Source: Alkalibacterium sp. (lineage in GTDB: Bacteria > Bacillota > Bacilli > Lactobacillales > Carnobacteriaceae_A). Taken from it: a stretch of 64,000 nucleotides of DNA. This document shows positions 47,392-57,300 of this stretch, piece by piece. Both the position numbers and the translations under genes were made by a program. Under the pieces are notes generated by a model. The model was not told where the DNA came from. It saw only the letters and a list, made by a program, of their open reading frames with translations, and searched no databases. The stretch is from positions 186,001 through 250,000 of the forward strand of contig RECC01000036.1 in the NCBI GenBank assembly GCA_007692455.1. The letters are read 5' to 3'. Each line of letters begins with the position of its first letter. Within the stretch, counting starts at the first letter, position 1.

Positions 47392-49287
47392 ATGTCAAAC
47401 AAGAAAAAATACAGCATGCTTGCGAGTACTGCTGCAGTAGCGTTCATCTTGGCAGCCTGTGGGAATGGCGACAATGGTGATACGACTGATGGTAACGGGG
47501 TAGACGATAACGGGGCTTCTGAAGAAGAAGTAGATGATGTTGACGGTGACGATAACGGAAACGACGAAGCAGCTAGTGACGAGCCTCAACCAATCGAATT
47601 CGAAACACGCGTAGAAAACGAAGGTGAACCTATAGATGGCGGTACAATGAGTATCGGATATGTATCTGATTCTCCGTTTACAGGTATTTTCAGTTGGGAA
47701 TTATACAGTGGTAATCCTGATGCCATCGTAATGGGTTATACTATGGGAACTTTAATCGGTTCTGACGAGAACTTCCAATTCGATGATTCAGGTGCAGCTA
47801 CTGTTGACGTAGACCAAGACACAAATGTCGTAACGATTACACTTCAAGACGGCGTTCTATGGCACGATGGTGAACAGGTAACAGCTGATGATATCGCATT
47901 TACTCACGAAATTATCGGTCACCCGGACTATCCTGGTGTACGTTATTCTTCAGATATGCAAAACATCATAGGTATGGAAGCATACAAAGCTGGAGAAGCT
48001 GACAGCATTGAAGGAATCACTGTTGTTGATGATTTAACACTTGAAATTGAATATGAGTCTGTTGGAGTACAAATGCTTCAAGCAGGTGGCGGAATCTGGT
48101 CATACGCTGCGCCACGTCACTATTTAGAGGATATTCCAGTTTCAGAATTGGAATCAGCACCTGAAATTCGTGAAAATCCAATTGGATTCGGTCCGTTTAA
48201 AGTGGACAACATTGTACCAGGTGAATCTGTATCTTACTCAAGATTTGAAGATTACTACAGAGGCACTCCAAATATTGAGCGTTTAGAACTTGAAACAGTA
48301 CCAAGTTCAACAGCTGTAGCAGCTATGGAAAATCACCAGTTTGATTTATTCTTAAGCATGCCAACGGATCAATACGAAAACTTTGAAAATATTCCAGGAT
48401 ATACAGTATTGGGTCGTGGAGAAAACGCCTATACGTATATCGGATTTAAATTAGGTGAATGGGTAACTGAAGGCGACGACATTGACCAGCCTCAGAACGT
48501 TCCAAACCCTGATGCTAAAATGGCTAACAAAAACTTAAGACAGGCAATGGCATACGCTATGGATAACGATGCTGTTGGTGCACGTTTCTACCAAGGATTA
48601 CGTAGCCGTGCAACATCACCAATCATTCCTAACTTTGCTGACTACCATGCAGATGATTTAGAAGGATACCCATATGATCCTGAACGTGCTATGGAGTTAC
48701 TGGACGAAGCAGGATATGAAGATACAAATGGCGACGGCTGGCGTGAAACACCAGAAGGTGAAGAGTTAGTTATTAACTTTGCATCAATGTCTGGTGGAGA
48801 TGTGGCTGAACCGATTTCTGAATACTATATGCAGTCATGGAGAAACATAGGATTGAATGTACAACTGCTTGACGGCCGTCTACATGAGTTTAACTCATTC
48901 TATGACCGTGTAGAAGCAGATGATCCAAATATCGACATCTACCAAGGAGCTTGGGGAACAGGTACTGATCCAACTCCAGATGGATTATATTCTCGTTACG
49001 CACCATTCAACTATACTCGTTGGGCGTCCGAAGAAAATGATGCCTTTATGGAAGATATGCTTAGCGAAGAAGGATTTGACACTGAATGGCGTGCAGAGGT
49101 ATTTAGAGATTGGCAGGAATACTTCATGGAAGAATTACCAATTATTCCAACACTATTCCGTAACGAAGTCTTCCCAGTTAATAACCGTGTAGGAGCTTAC
49201 GATATCGGATTTGGAGTTGATCCAGATACTGATGGAGCAGGAATCCACACATGGTACTTGATTGATGAAGATCGTGCAACAGAATAA
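47392..49287 (+). CDS. oppA: Oligopeptide-binding lipoprotein OppA
   Basis: A 631-aa extracellular receptor (family 5 solute-binding protein) that captures peptides. The lipoprotein signal ends in LAAC with Cys23. About 45 residues follow that are almost all Asp, Glu, Gly and Asn, then the folded protein with WHDGEQVTADDIAFTHEI, NPIGFGPFKVD, ENAYTYIGFKLG and MANKNLRQAMAYAMD. The very acidic linker and surface fit life in salt. Being last in the operon, next to a strong terminator, is common for the abundant receptor. Which peptides it binds is not known. Confidence 0.94.
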   Translation: MSNKKKYSMLASTAAVAFILAACGNGDNGDTTDGNGVDDNGASEEEVDDVDGDDNGNDEAASDEPQPIEFETRVENEGEPIDGGTMSIGYVSDSPFTGIFSWELYSGNPDAIVMGYTMGTLIGSDENFQFDDSGAATVDVDQDTNVVTITLQDGVLWHDGEQVTADDIAFTHEIIGHPDYPGVRYSSDMQNIIGMEAYKAGEADSIEGITVVDDLTLEIEYESVGVQMLQAGGGIWSYAAPRHYLEDIPVSELESAPEIRENPIGFGPFKVDNIVPGESVSYSRFEDYYRGTPNIERLELETVPSSTAVAAMENHQFDLFLSMPTDQYENFENIPGYTVLGRGENAYTYIGFKLGEWVTEGDDIDQPQNVPNPDAKMANKNLRQAMAYAMDNDAVGARFYQGLRSRATSPIIPNFADYHADDLEGYPYDPERAMELLDEAGYEDTNGDGWRETPEGEELVINFASMSGGDVAEPISEYYMQSWRNIGLNVQLLDGRLHEFNSFYDRVEADDPNIDIYQGAWGTGTDPTPDGLYSRYAPFNYTRWASEENDAFMEDMLSEEGFDTEWRAEVFRDWQEYFMEELPIIPTLFRNEVFPVNNRVGAYDIGFGVDPDTDGAGIHTWYLIDEDRATE

Positions 49288-49340
49288 ATTAGTTCAATTA
49301 ATTAAAGATTTGACTATCTAGTTTCGCTCAAAAATCGCTC

Positions 49341-49382
49341 AATCGGCTAAAGAGATTTAACTCTCTTTAGCCGATTTTTTTG
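49341..49382 (+). terminator. Terminator of the opp operon
   Basis: A perfect 15-bp stem, AATCGGCTAAAGAGA (49341-49355) with TCTCTTTAGCCGATT (49362-49376), six-base loop, followed by T-run. Confidence 0.93.
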
Positions 49383-49393
49383 GTTTAAAATAA

Positions 49394-49422
49394 TTGTAGT
49401 TATCTTAAAAATAGAGTATTAT
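49394..49422 (+). promoter_or_regulatory. Promoter of the ABC exporter-crtN operon
   Basis: TTGTAG (49394-49399), 17 bases, TATTAT (49417-49422), about 70 bases before the permease gene. Confidence 0.7.
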
Positions 49423-49493
49423 GGAAAAGTAACTCGTGTGAGTGTTTCACAATATAATTCGAATTAAAAATACTAAAGATAGAAGGAATCAGT

Positions 49494-50585
49494 ATGTTTT
49501 TAGCATGGAAAGAAATTAAATACTCTAAGACTCGCTTTGCCTTAATCATTGGTGTAGTGGTCTTAATCTCTTACCTCGTATTTTTCCTTACCGGTCTAGC
49601 TTATGGACTGGCTCAGGAAAATAGGACAAGCATCGATAAATGGGACGCTACAGGTATCATCCTGGCTGATGAGTCGAATTTAAATATTAATATGTCTATG
49701 TTTCCGAAAGATCAGATGGATGAAGTGGATGCAGAAGAGACAGCCAGCTTAGGTATTGCCAGCAGTGTTATTCAGCTGGAAGAGGAGACTGATGATGACA
49801 GTAAAATCAATGTCACTTTTTTTGGTATTGATGGAGATGAATTCATAACCCCTGAAATTACAGATGGAGATATGTTTTCCGATGCCAACGAAGTAGTCGG
49901 GGATTTGAGTCTTAAGGAAGAAGAAGGCTATGAGATTGGAGATGAACTGTCTCTTGCTGGAATGGATACAACAGTCACTCTGGTAGGTTTTACAGAAAAT
50001 TCCAAGTTTAACGTTGCTCCGGTTCTCTATACTGATCATGAGACTTACCAGCATATTCGAGCTAGTGGTTTTGGGGAACGGGAAGAAGAAATTATCAGTG
50101 CAATAGTTGTACGCACCGCTGATGATACTCTGGAGGAAGTCTCTATAGGGACTGATGATTTGGAATTATATGAAATAAATGAATTTATCAGTAACTTACC
50201 GGGCTATAACGCTCAAGTTCTTACTTTTGGTTTAATGATAGGCTTTTTAGTCCTTATTGCTGCGATGATTATCGGGATTTTCATCTATGTACTGACACTA
50301 CAAAAATCTTCAATGCTTGGAGTCATGAAAGCTCAGGGGATTTCATCAACATACATTGGAAAATCAGTAGTCGGACAGACATTCTTGTTGAGTACAATTG
50401 GCGTATTGACTGGATTGGGGCTGACACTTGGTACAGGCTTAGCACTGCCTAATGCAGTTCCTTTTCAAAATAACGGCTTGTTTTTTGTATCGATTACAAC
50501 CTTATTGATTGTAGTTGCTTTACTGGGGGCCTTTTTCTCGGTTAGAACAGTAGTTAAAATTGACCCGCTTGAGGCAATAGATTAG
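49494..50585 (+). CDS. FtsX/MacB-type ABC permease (HrtB-like)
   Basis: A 363-aa permease with one N-terminal membrane segment (about residues 15-38), a large acidic extracellular domain (40-235), and three C-terminal segments. The start MFLAWKEIKYSKTRFALI and the C-terminal VVKIDPLEAID are typical of the family. N-terminal resemblance to HrtB of the heme-exporting HrtBA pair is suggestive, but substrate specificity is not proven; other members handle lipids, peptides or antimicrobials. The ATPase partner follows after 11 bases and crtN after that, so all three probably share one transcript. Confidence 0.85.
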   Translation: MFLAWKEIKYSKTRFALIIGVVVLISYLVFFLTGLAYGLAQENRTSIDKWDATGIILADESNLNINMSMFPKDQMDEVDAEETASLGIASSVIQLEEETDDDSKINVTFFGIDGDEFITPEITDGDMFSDANEVVGDLSLKEEEGYEIGDELSLAGMDTTVTLVGFTENSKFNVAPVLYTDHETYQHIRASGFGEREEEIISAIVVRTADDTLEEVSIGTDDLELYEINEFISNLPGYNAQVLTFGLMIGFLVLIAAMIIGIFIYVLTLQKSSMLGVMKAQGISSTYIGKSVVGQTFLLSTIGVLTGLGLTLGTGLALPNAVPFQNNGLFFVSITTLLIVVALLGAFFSVRTVVKIDPLEAID

Positions 50586-50596
50586 GAGATAGACGT

Positions 50597-51265
50597 ATGA
50601 AACTAATAGAATTAAAAGATGTAACTAAATCCTTCGATGATGGAAGAAAGAAAATAGAAGCATTAAAGACGACAAACTTTTCAGTAGAAGAAGGGGAGTT
50701 TGTATCGATTATTGGACCGAGTGGATCAGGTAAAAGCACATTTCTGACCATTATTGGTGGATTACAGACGCCTTCAAAAGGAAAAGTATATATTAATGAT
50801 GAACAGTTCAGTGAACTTGCGGAAAAAGAGCGGGCCAAGAAGCGGTTCAGGGAAATCGGTTTTATACTTCAGGCTTCCAATTTAATCCCTTTTCTTACGG
50901 TTAAAAATCAGCTCCAGCTCGTTAATAAGATTAACAAAGAAAAATTCGATATCAAGCAAGTTGAATCGCTTTTGAGTGATCTTAAAATCGAAGAATTGCA
51001 GGATAAGTACCCTGGTGATCTATCAGGAGGGGAACGTCAGCGAGCAGCAATTGCACGTGCGCTTTATCATGACCCTTCCGTTATTTTGGCAGATGAACCG
51101 ACAGCCAGTTTGGATACGGACCGAGCATTTGAAGTTGTAGAGATTCTAGCCAGAGAAACTAAGAAAAAGAAAAAGGCTACTATAATGGTTACCCATGATG
51201 AACGTCTTACAGATTATTGTGATTCCGTCTATATCATGAAAGACGGCGTACTAAATAAAAAATAA
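50597..51265 (+). CDS. ABC transporter ATP-binding protein (HrtA/LolD type)
   Basis: A 222-aa ATPase with Walker A GPSGSGKST, signature LSGGERQR, Walker B VILADEPTASLD, and an H-loop TIMVTHDERL. Length and sequence put it in the MacB/LolD/HrtA class that pairs with FtsX-like permeases such as the preceding gene. A GGAG site precedes the ATG. It starts 12 bases after the permease. The pair may export heme or another membrane-active compound. Confidence 0.92.
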   Translation: MKLIELKDVTKSFDDGRKKIEALKTTNFSVEEGEFVSIIGPSGSGKSTFLTIIGGLQTPSKGKVYINDEQFSELAEKERAKKRFREIGFILQASNLIPFLTVKNQLQLVNKINKEKFDIKQVESLLSDLKIEELQDKYPGDLSGGERQRAAIARALYHDPSVILADEPTASLDTDRAFEVVEILARETKKKKKATIMVTHDERLTDYCDSVYIMKDGVLNKK

Positions 51266-51281
51266 TGAAAGCAGGGGAAGT

Positions 51282-52772
51282 ATGAGCAAATCAGTTAGTG
51301 TCATTGGAGCAGGTGTTGCTGGTTTAGCCAGTGCCATTCGACTTCAGAACGCAGGATATCAGGTTACCATTTATGAAAAAGAAAAAATGGCTGGTGGTAA
51401 AATGCATCAGCTGAAAAAAGATGGTTTCACTTTCGATGTGGGACCCAGCATTGTTATGATGCCGGAGCTATACAGAGAAGTGTTTGAGCTGGCAGGCAGA
51501 AACCCTGATGATTACATTCCTATGGAACGACTGGACCCGATGTATTCAGCATATTTTGAAAATGAGAAAATTGACGTCTCTTCTGATTTAGTTAAATTGG
51601 TAGAGCACCTTGAGGGGCTTGGAGAGGAAGATGTCATTGGTTTTTTAGCATACTTAAAAGATATTTATGAGCGTTTTATAGTTGCAAAAAAATACTTTAT
51701 ACAAAGACCTTTTCGGCATGCCTCAGATTTTTATAATCCCTTTATGATTAAGCAAGCTTTAAAATTAAAAACGTTTGACAGTGCGAATCATTCAATCGGA
51801 AAATACGTTAAAGACAAACGTCTGCAGCAGATATTGAGTTTCCAAACGCTATATGTCGGTATATCACCTGCCAATGGTCCATCCCTGTATACTATTATCC
51901 CAATGATTGAATACTTATATGGAATATGGTTTATTAAAGGTGGCATGTATACAATGGCCAGTTCAATGGAAAAGCTGTTTCTTGAATTGGGAGGAAAAAT
52001 TGAATACAACACTGAAATTGATGAAATAGTTATTGAAGGTAAAAAAGCGACTGGGATCAAGCTGAATGGAGAAAAAATACTTTCTGATTACGTCATGTGC
52101 AATGCGGATTTTCCGTATGCAATGAAAAATTTGGTTAAAGACACCAAAGCTAAAGGAAAGTATACTGACAAGAAGATTGACAGCATGAAGTATTCCTGTT
52201 CGTGTCTGGTCATGTACCTGGGAATGGATAAGAAATATGATAAAGTGGATAATGTGCACAATTTTGTCTTTTCTCAGGATCTTGACAAAAACTTGGAGGA
52301 CATTTTTGAGGGCAAATTGCTGGATAAAGCCTCTTTTTATGTGTATATTGCGTCGAAAATGGATGAATCTCTTGCTCCAGAAGGCAAAGATGGTCTTTAC
52401 ATCCTTATACCTGTTTCTGATTTATCTACTTCACAATATGAGTGGAATGATGAGACAGTCAGTCACTACCGCAGTCAGGTTCTAAATAAATTAAAAACAA
52501 TAGAAGGCTTTGAAACGATAGAAGAAGATATTATATCCGAAAGCTACACGACTCCTAATGACTTTGAGAAAAAGTTTAATGCATACAATGGCGCTACTTT
52601 CGGTTTAAGACCTACTTTGACACAGAGTAATCATTTCAGACCTCAGGCAAAACCGAAAAATGTGGAAAATTTATACTTCACTGGAAGCAGTACACATCCC
52701 GGAGCAGGTGTACCGATTGTCCTGACTTCTGCTAAAATTGCGACTGAAGAACTAATACTGGATGATAAGTAA
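51282..52772 (+). CDS. crtN: Carotenoid desaturase of the CrtN type
   Basis: A 496-aa FAD-dependent desaturase/oxidase. The N-terminal dinucleotide-binding site VIGAGVAGLASAIRL (residues 6-20), EKEKMAGGKMHQLKKDGFTFDVGPS and the C-terminal FTGSSTHPGAGVPIVLTSAKIA define the CrtI/CrtN family. In Firmicutes CrtN desaturates 4,4'-diapophytoene to a yellow C30 carotenoid. The usual partner crtM (synthase) is not here; it must lie elsewhere or the enzyme has another substrate. It sits behind the ABC exporter, 16 bases away, which is an unusual place. CrtP (oxidase) is an alternative assignment. Confidence 0.85.
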   Translation: MSKSVSVIGAGVAGLASAIRLQNAGYQVTIYEKEKMAGGKMHQLKKDGFTFDVGPSIVMMPELYREVFELAGRNPDDYIPMERLDPMYSAYFENEKIDVSSDLVKLVEHLEGLGEEDVIGFLAYLKDIYERFIVAKKYFIQRPFRHASDFYNPFMIKQALKLKTFDSANHSIGKYVKDKRLQQILSFQTLYVGISPANGPSLYTIIPMIEYLYGIWFIKGGMYTMASSMEKLFLELGGKIEYNTEIDEIVIEGKKATGIKLNGEKILSDYVMCNADFPYAMKNLVKDTKAKGKYTDKKIDSMKYSCSCLVMYLGMDKKYDKVDNVHNFVFSQDLDKNLEDIFEGKLLDKASFYVYIASKMDESLAPEGKDGLYILIPVSDLSTSQYEWNDETVSHYRSQVLNKLKTIEGFETIEEDIISESYTTPNDFEKKFNAYNGATFGLRPTLTQSNHFRPQAKPKNVENLYFTGSSTHPGAGVPIVLTSAKIATEELILDDK

Positions 52773-52779
52773 GATAAAA

Positions 52780-52817
52780 GAAGTGAGTCGGCCTGATAGC
52801 CGACTCACTTCTTTTTT
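52780..52817. terminator. Terminator after crtN
   Basis: A perfect 13-bp stem (52780-52792 with 52799-52811), six-base loop, then six T. It also separates crtN from the convergent HAD gene. Confidence 0.92.
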
Positions 52818-52924
52818 AGCGGAGATTATTAAGTAGCTTAAGTGTTAAGCCTTATAAAATAGAAATATTTGAACTGCTAGGCGAAAGTCTACTTAATGCC
52901 TGTACATTCCATTCAGATATTATG

Positions 52925-53737
52925 TTAAAGTGAGAAATAACGTGAAAGATAGTTCGCTACACCATGTTCATGGTTGGTGACTGCGGTAATATCATCCGCG
53001 ATATTTTTGAGAGACTGTATACCATTTGCCATGACAACGCCATGTCCAGCATACTGTATCATTTCATAATCATTTTCCTGATCGCCAAATGCTAAAATAT
53101 CTTTTCGGTCAATACCGTAATAAGAGGCAATACGTTCAAGGCCAAGAGCTTTCTGTACTCCTGCAGCTACAACTTCAAGGCAGGGGGTATCTCCTCCCCA
53201 CATACGCACTTCAACTGCTCCATCATACTGTTCAATAATTTTCTGTTCAATATACGGCTGATAATCCCGAGTGGTCGTAAATACGCCGACGGAAGTTGGG
53301 TCTTCAGTAAGAATTTCCGGGCGCAGCTGTTTGCTGACTTGAATGCCTTCCGGGAAAAAATCAGGGTAAGGGATATATTCGCCTTCTATATAAATAGAAC
53401 GCTGTGATTCGGCGGCAATTAGCTGAACTTCAGGATTGGATTTCAAGGATAACATGGATAATGCCAGCTCTTTACTAAGTGTTTTATGATAGTTGTGAGA
53501 CCAGTCAAGCTGAGAAGGAATATGGCACCAGGCTCCATTAAAATTGACTATAGGGGTATCGAGTTTAAGTTCATCATAGTAGTAATAACTGTTTCTGTAT
53601 GGTCTACCTGTAACAATGGACACTATATGTCCTTTTCGACGCAGGTTAGCCAAAACACTTTTTGTTTCGTTCGAAATTTCTGACTGGTCGTTCAGCGTCG
53701 TGCCATCCAGATCCAGTGCAATCAGTTTCTTATTCAT
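52925..53737 (-). CDS. HAD-superfamily Cof-type phosphatase
   Basis: A 270-aa HAD hydrolase of the Cof (IIB) subfamily, which dephosphorylates sugar phosphates, flavin precursors or similar small molecules. The nucleophile motif ALDLDGTTLND is near residues 7-17, the second motif is SIVTGRP, and motif IV is AFGDQENDYEMI near residue 217. The cap (residues 85-190) decides substrate, which I cannot predict. Single gene on the - strand, convergent with crtN. Confidence 0.9.
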   Translation of the reverse strand: MNKKLIALDLDGTTLNDQSEISNETKSVLANLRRKGHIVSIVTGRPYRNSYYYYDELKLDTPIVNFNGAWCHIPSQLDWSHNYHKTLSKELALSMLSLKSNPEVQLIAAESQRSIYIEGEYIPYPDFFPEGIQVSKQLRPEILTEDPTSVGVFTTTRDYQPYIEQKIIEQYDGAVEVRMWGGDTPCLEVVAAGVQKALGLERIASYYGIDRKDILAFGDQENDYEMIQYAGHGVVMANGIQSLKNIADDITAVTNHEHGVANYLSRYFSL

Positions 53738-53910
53738 AAGTTTTCTCCTATTCTTTACTTATTAATCATCTTTCAATAGTATAACAAATGACTTCTTAAA
53801 AGTATATTTTGTCTGTAAATTACTATAGTAATGACATGAATTGTTTAATATTTAAGTAAAATCATACATGTAAATATGTTAGAATAGGAGATGTATAAGG
53901 AGGGAACAGT

Positions 53911-54252
53911 ATGAGTAATGAATCAACCGCTTGGACAGAAGAAGAATTAGAAGATATAAAAAATCGTATTATGCAGGCTTTGGAGCTAGTCATCGATCCG
54001 GAATTAGGAATTGATATTGTCAACTTGGGATTAGTATATGAGGTCAATGTCTTTAATGGTGGGTACTGTGAAGTAAAAATTACACTCACAACGATGGGCT
54101 GCCCGTTAGCTGACGTTATTACAGAAGATATTTTAAATGCTGTGAAGACTGTACCTGAAATCACCGAAACAGATGTCAAATTAGTCTGGTATCCAGCTTG
54201 GGACACTTCTAGAATGAGCCGATATGCTCGAATTGCATTAGGAATTAGATAG
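53911..54252 (+). CDS. Metal-sulfur cluster assembly factor (DUF59/MIP18, SufT-PaaD-like)
   Basis: A 113-aa protein of the MIP18/DUF59 family, helping to mature iron-sulfur proteins. It has the family motifs DPELGIDIVNLGLVY (residues 30-44) and TTMGCPLAD with the conserved cysteine, and the C-terminal WYPAWDTSRMSR. AAGGAGGG precedes the ATG. It is a single gene followed by a terminator, not part of a suf operon in this window. It could be called SufT or PaaD-like; the family name is safer. Confidence 0.9.
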   Translation: MSNESTAWTEEELEDIKNRIMQALELVIDPELGIDIVNLGLVYEVNVFNGGYCEVKITLTTMGCPLADVITEDILNAVKTVPEITETDVKLVWYPAWDTSRMSRYARIALGIR

Positions 54253-54255
54253 TTA

Positions 54256-54309
54256 AAACTCTCAAAGGTGCTGGGCAAACGATTCTGGCATCAGCGAGAG
54301 TTTCTTTTT
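54256..54309 (+). terminator. Terminator after the SufT-like gene
   Basis: AAACTCTC (54256-54263) pairs with GAGAGTTT (54296-54303), followed by C and five T. Confidence 0.7.
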
Positions 54310-54347
54310 GCTTTAAATAATTCAAACCTTATTGGAAGGTGAAAAAT

Positions 54348-57300
54348 ATGACCTACGTTCCTCTTCAAGTTATCAGCTCGTATTCCTTGTTAAAAAGCAC
54401 TGTGTCAATTTCTTCCTTAATTGATCAGGCAAAGAAAATGGGATACAAAGCAATTGCACTGACCGATTATAATGTACTTTACGGTGCAATTGAATTTTAT
54501 GAAAAAGCTAAAGAAAATAATATCAAACCAATTTTGGGGATGACTGTTGAATTGGATGAGACAGAAAGCTTTTCCAATCCACTGGAAATGGTATTATTGG
54601 CTAAAAATAAAATCGGCTTTCAGTCTCTCATGAGTCTCTCAACAGATAAAATGCTTAACAAGGTAAACCTCTCTGTAGAAGATATAAAACCTTTTCAGGA
54701 AAGCCTTGCAGCCGTATTGCCAGTTTGTGAGCAAGAAGAATTATGGGGGCTTCTGGTCAATCGTAACGAAAATATTCTCGCGGTTCTTAAAAACTGTAAT
54801 GCTATTTTTGATGACTTCTTTGTTGGTATAAGATGGGAACAGGACAAGTCTGAAGAAATAGGTATTGTGCTCGAATTACTAGAAACCTTGAATATCGACT
54901 ACCTCGTCAGCGAACCTGTTTATTATTTAGATAAAAAAGACAAGTCAGCCATCAAGGTTTTGAATGCCATTGAAAATCAGGAGAAACTGGATACAGACCA
55001 TGTCTCTGATAATCAGGTTGATTATAGTCTGAAACACAGCAATGGGGTAGAGAGCTTTTATGAAGAAAAGCAGCTGTCTAAGGGAATTAAAAAGACGGCA
55101 GAATTAGCAGAGAAAATGAACATAGAATTTTCCTGGGAGTCCGTATTGCCGGAGTTTCCTAAACCAGGTGGTGTCTCTTCTGAAAAGTATCTCGAGGAAA
55201 TTGCGCATGAATGGTTAAACAATAAGATAAAAGACCCGCCAGAGGCATATACTGAACGACTGACTAAAGAACTATCCGTCATCAATAAGATGGGGTTTGC
55301 TGATTATTTCTTGATAGTCTGGGATTTGATGGACTACGCACACAAGCAGAATATCGTCACCGGGTCGGGACGAGGATCAGCAGCAGGTTCATTGGTATCA
55401 TATGTACTTCGTATCACGGATGTTGATCCCATCGAATACGATTTACTTTTTGACCGCTTTTTAAATGAAGAAAGATTTACCTTGCCGGATATTGATTTGG
55501 ATTTTCCAGATGACAAGAGAGAAATGATTCTGAACTATGTATTTAAAAAGTACGGAAAGGATCATGTGGCCCAAATTGCAACATTTGGTACATTTGCAGC
55601 AAAAATGGCAATAAGAGATACAGGCAGAACACTCGGCTTGTCTACGGAGGAGCTTAAAAGATGGTCAGCCGCCATTCCAAGTCAACCGGGTATTACCTTG
55701 AAGGAGGCTTATAGTTCTTCTACTGAGCTGAAGAATCTGATTCAAGAGAATGACTTAAATCGTCAGATATTTTCTATTGCCGTCAGCATTGAGGGATTAC
55801 CTCGTCATGTCTCAACACATGCGGCTGGGGTGGTTATTTCCAGAAACAAGTTGACTGATCTGACACCTCTTCAGGAGGGAAGCGGCGTTATGCCGCTTAC
55901 TCAATACACTATGGGTGATGTTGAAAAAGTCGGACTGTTGAAAATGGACTTTTTAGGTTTAAAAAATCTGACTATACTAGCGAATTGTCTTAAATACACT
56001 AAGGAATTAAAGGGAACTATTGAAGAAAAACTGGATAAGATTCTCTTGTCAGACTCCCAGACTATAAAATTGTTCAGACTAGGTAATACGAACGGTATTT
56101 TTCAGTTTGAATCTCCGGGGATAAAGAGAGTTCTGAAAAAACTGGAACCAGACAATTTTGAAGATATTGTAGCTGTTAACGCCCTGTATCGTCCAGGACC
56201 AATGGAACAAATCGATACTTTCATTGCCAGAAAAAAAGGTAGGGAACCCATTGAATATCTGCATCCTGATTTGAAAGATATCCTCTCGGTAACTAATGGT
56301 ATTATTGTTTATCAGGAGCAAGTTATGAAAGTCGCTTCCAAGATAGCGGGCTATTCACTTTCTGAAGCTGATATATTAAGAAGAGCAATTTCCAAGAAGA
56401 TTAAGAAAGAGATAGATGCAGGGCGCAACCAATTTGTTGCAGGTGCCAAACAAAGAGGGTATACCGAAGAAGTAGCTACTGAAATTTATAATCTCATTGA
56501 GCGCTTTGCCAACTACGGCTTTAATCGTTCTCATGCGGTGTCTTACTCCAAACTGGCGTTCCAGCTGGCTTATTTTAAAGTGCATTTCCCGGCATCGTTC
56601 TATGTATCGTTATTGCGAGAATCTACTAATAATAAAGAAAAGGTAAGAAAGTATATACTTGAAGCCAAAAAGCAGTCGATTATATTGAGACCACCTTCCA
56701 TTAATGAAAGTTTCGAAAATTTTTCTGTCTCAGAAGGGGCTATTGTTTTTGGGTTGGATAGTGTTAAAGGGCTGCGTAAAGACTTTATACGTGACCTCCT
56801 TTCGGAACGTAGACAAAATGGCCGCTATACAGATTTGATTAACCTGGTTTCACGAATAGACCAGCGGTGGAGAAAAAGCAGCCTTTTAGTACCATTAATT
56901 CAATCGGGGTCTCTTGATGATTTTCCTGACAACAGAAACACAATGCTGCACTCACTTGAGCCTGTTTTAGACAGCATTTCTATGAGTAACGGCAATGTCG
57001 AGTTGTTTGAATCGCTTGCCCCACGAACGGAAGTTCAGCCTTCTCTCTCTTCAAAAGAAAAGCTTCGCCAGGAATTTGAATCCACTGGGTTCTATCTTTC
57101 TGGCCATCCTACAGAGCAGTACGCAGACTTTGCTACACAGTTTCTGATGGAATCAGATAATAAGCGTGTCTCAGATTATGTTGTAAAGGTTGAATCAATT
57201 AAAAAAATTCAAACTAAACGTGGGGAACCAATGGCGTTTGTCACTGTCTCGGATTCATCTGGAGAAGCTGCTGCGGTTTTGTTCCCTGAAAATTACCGTA

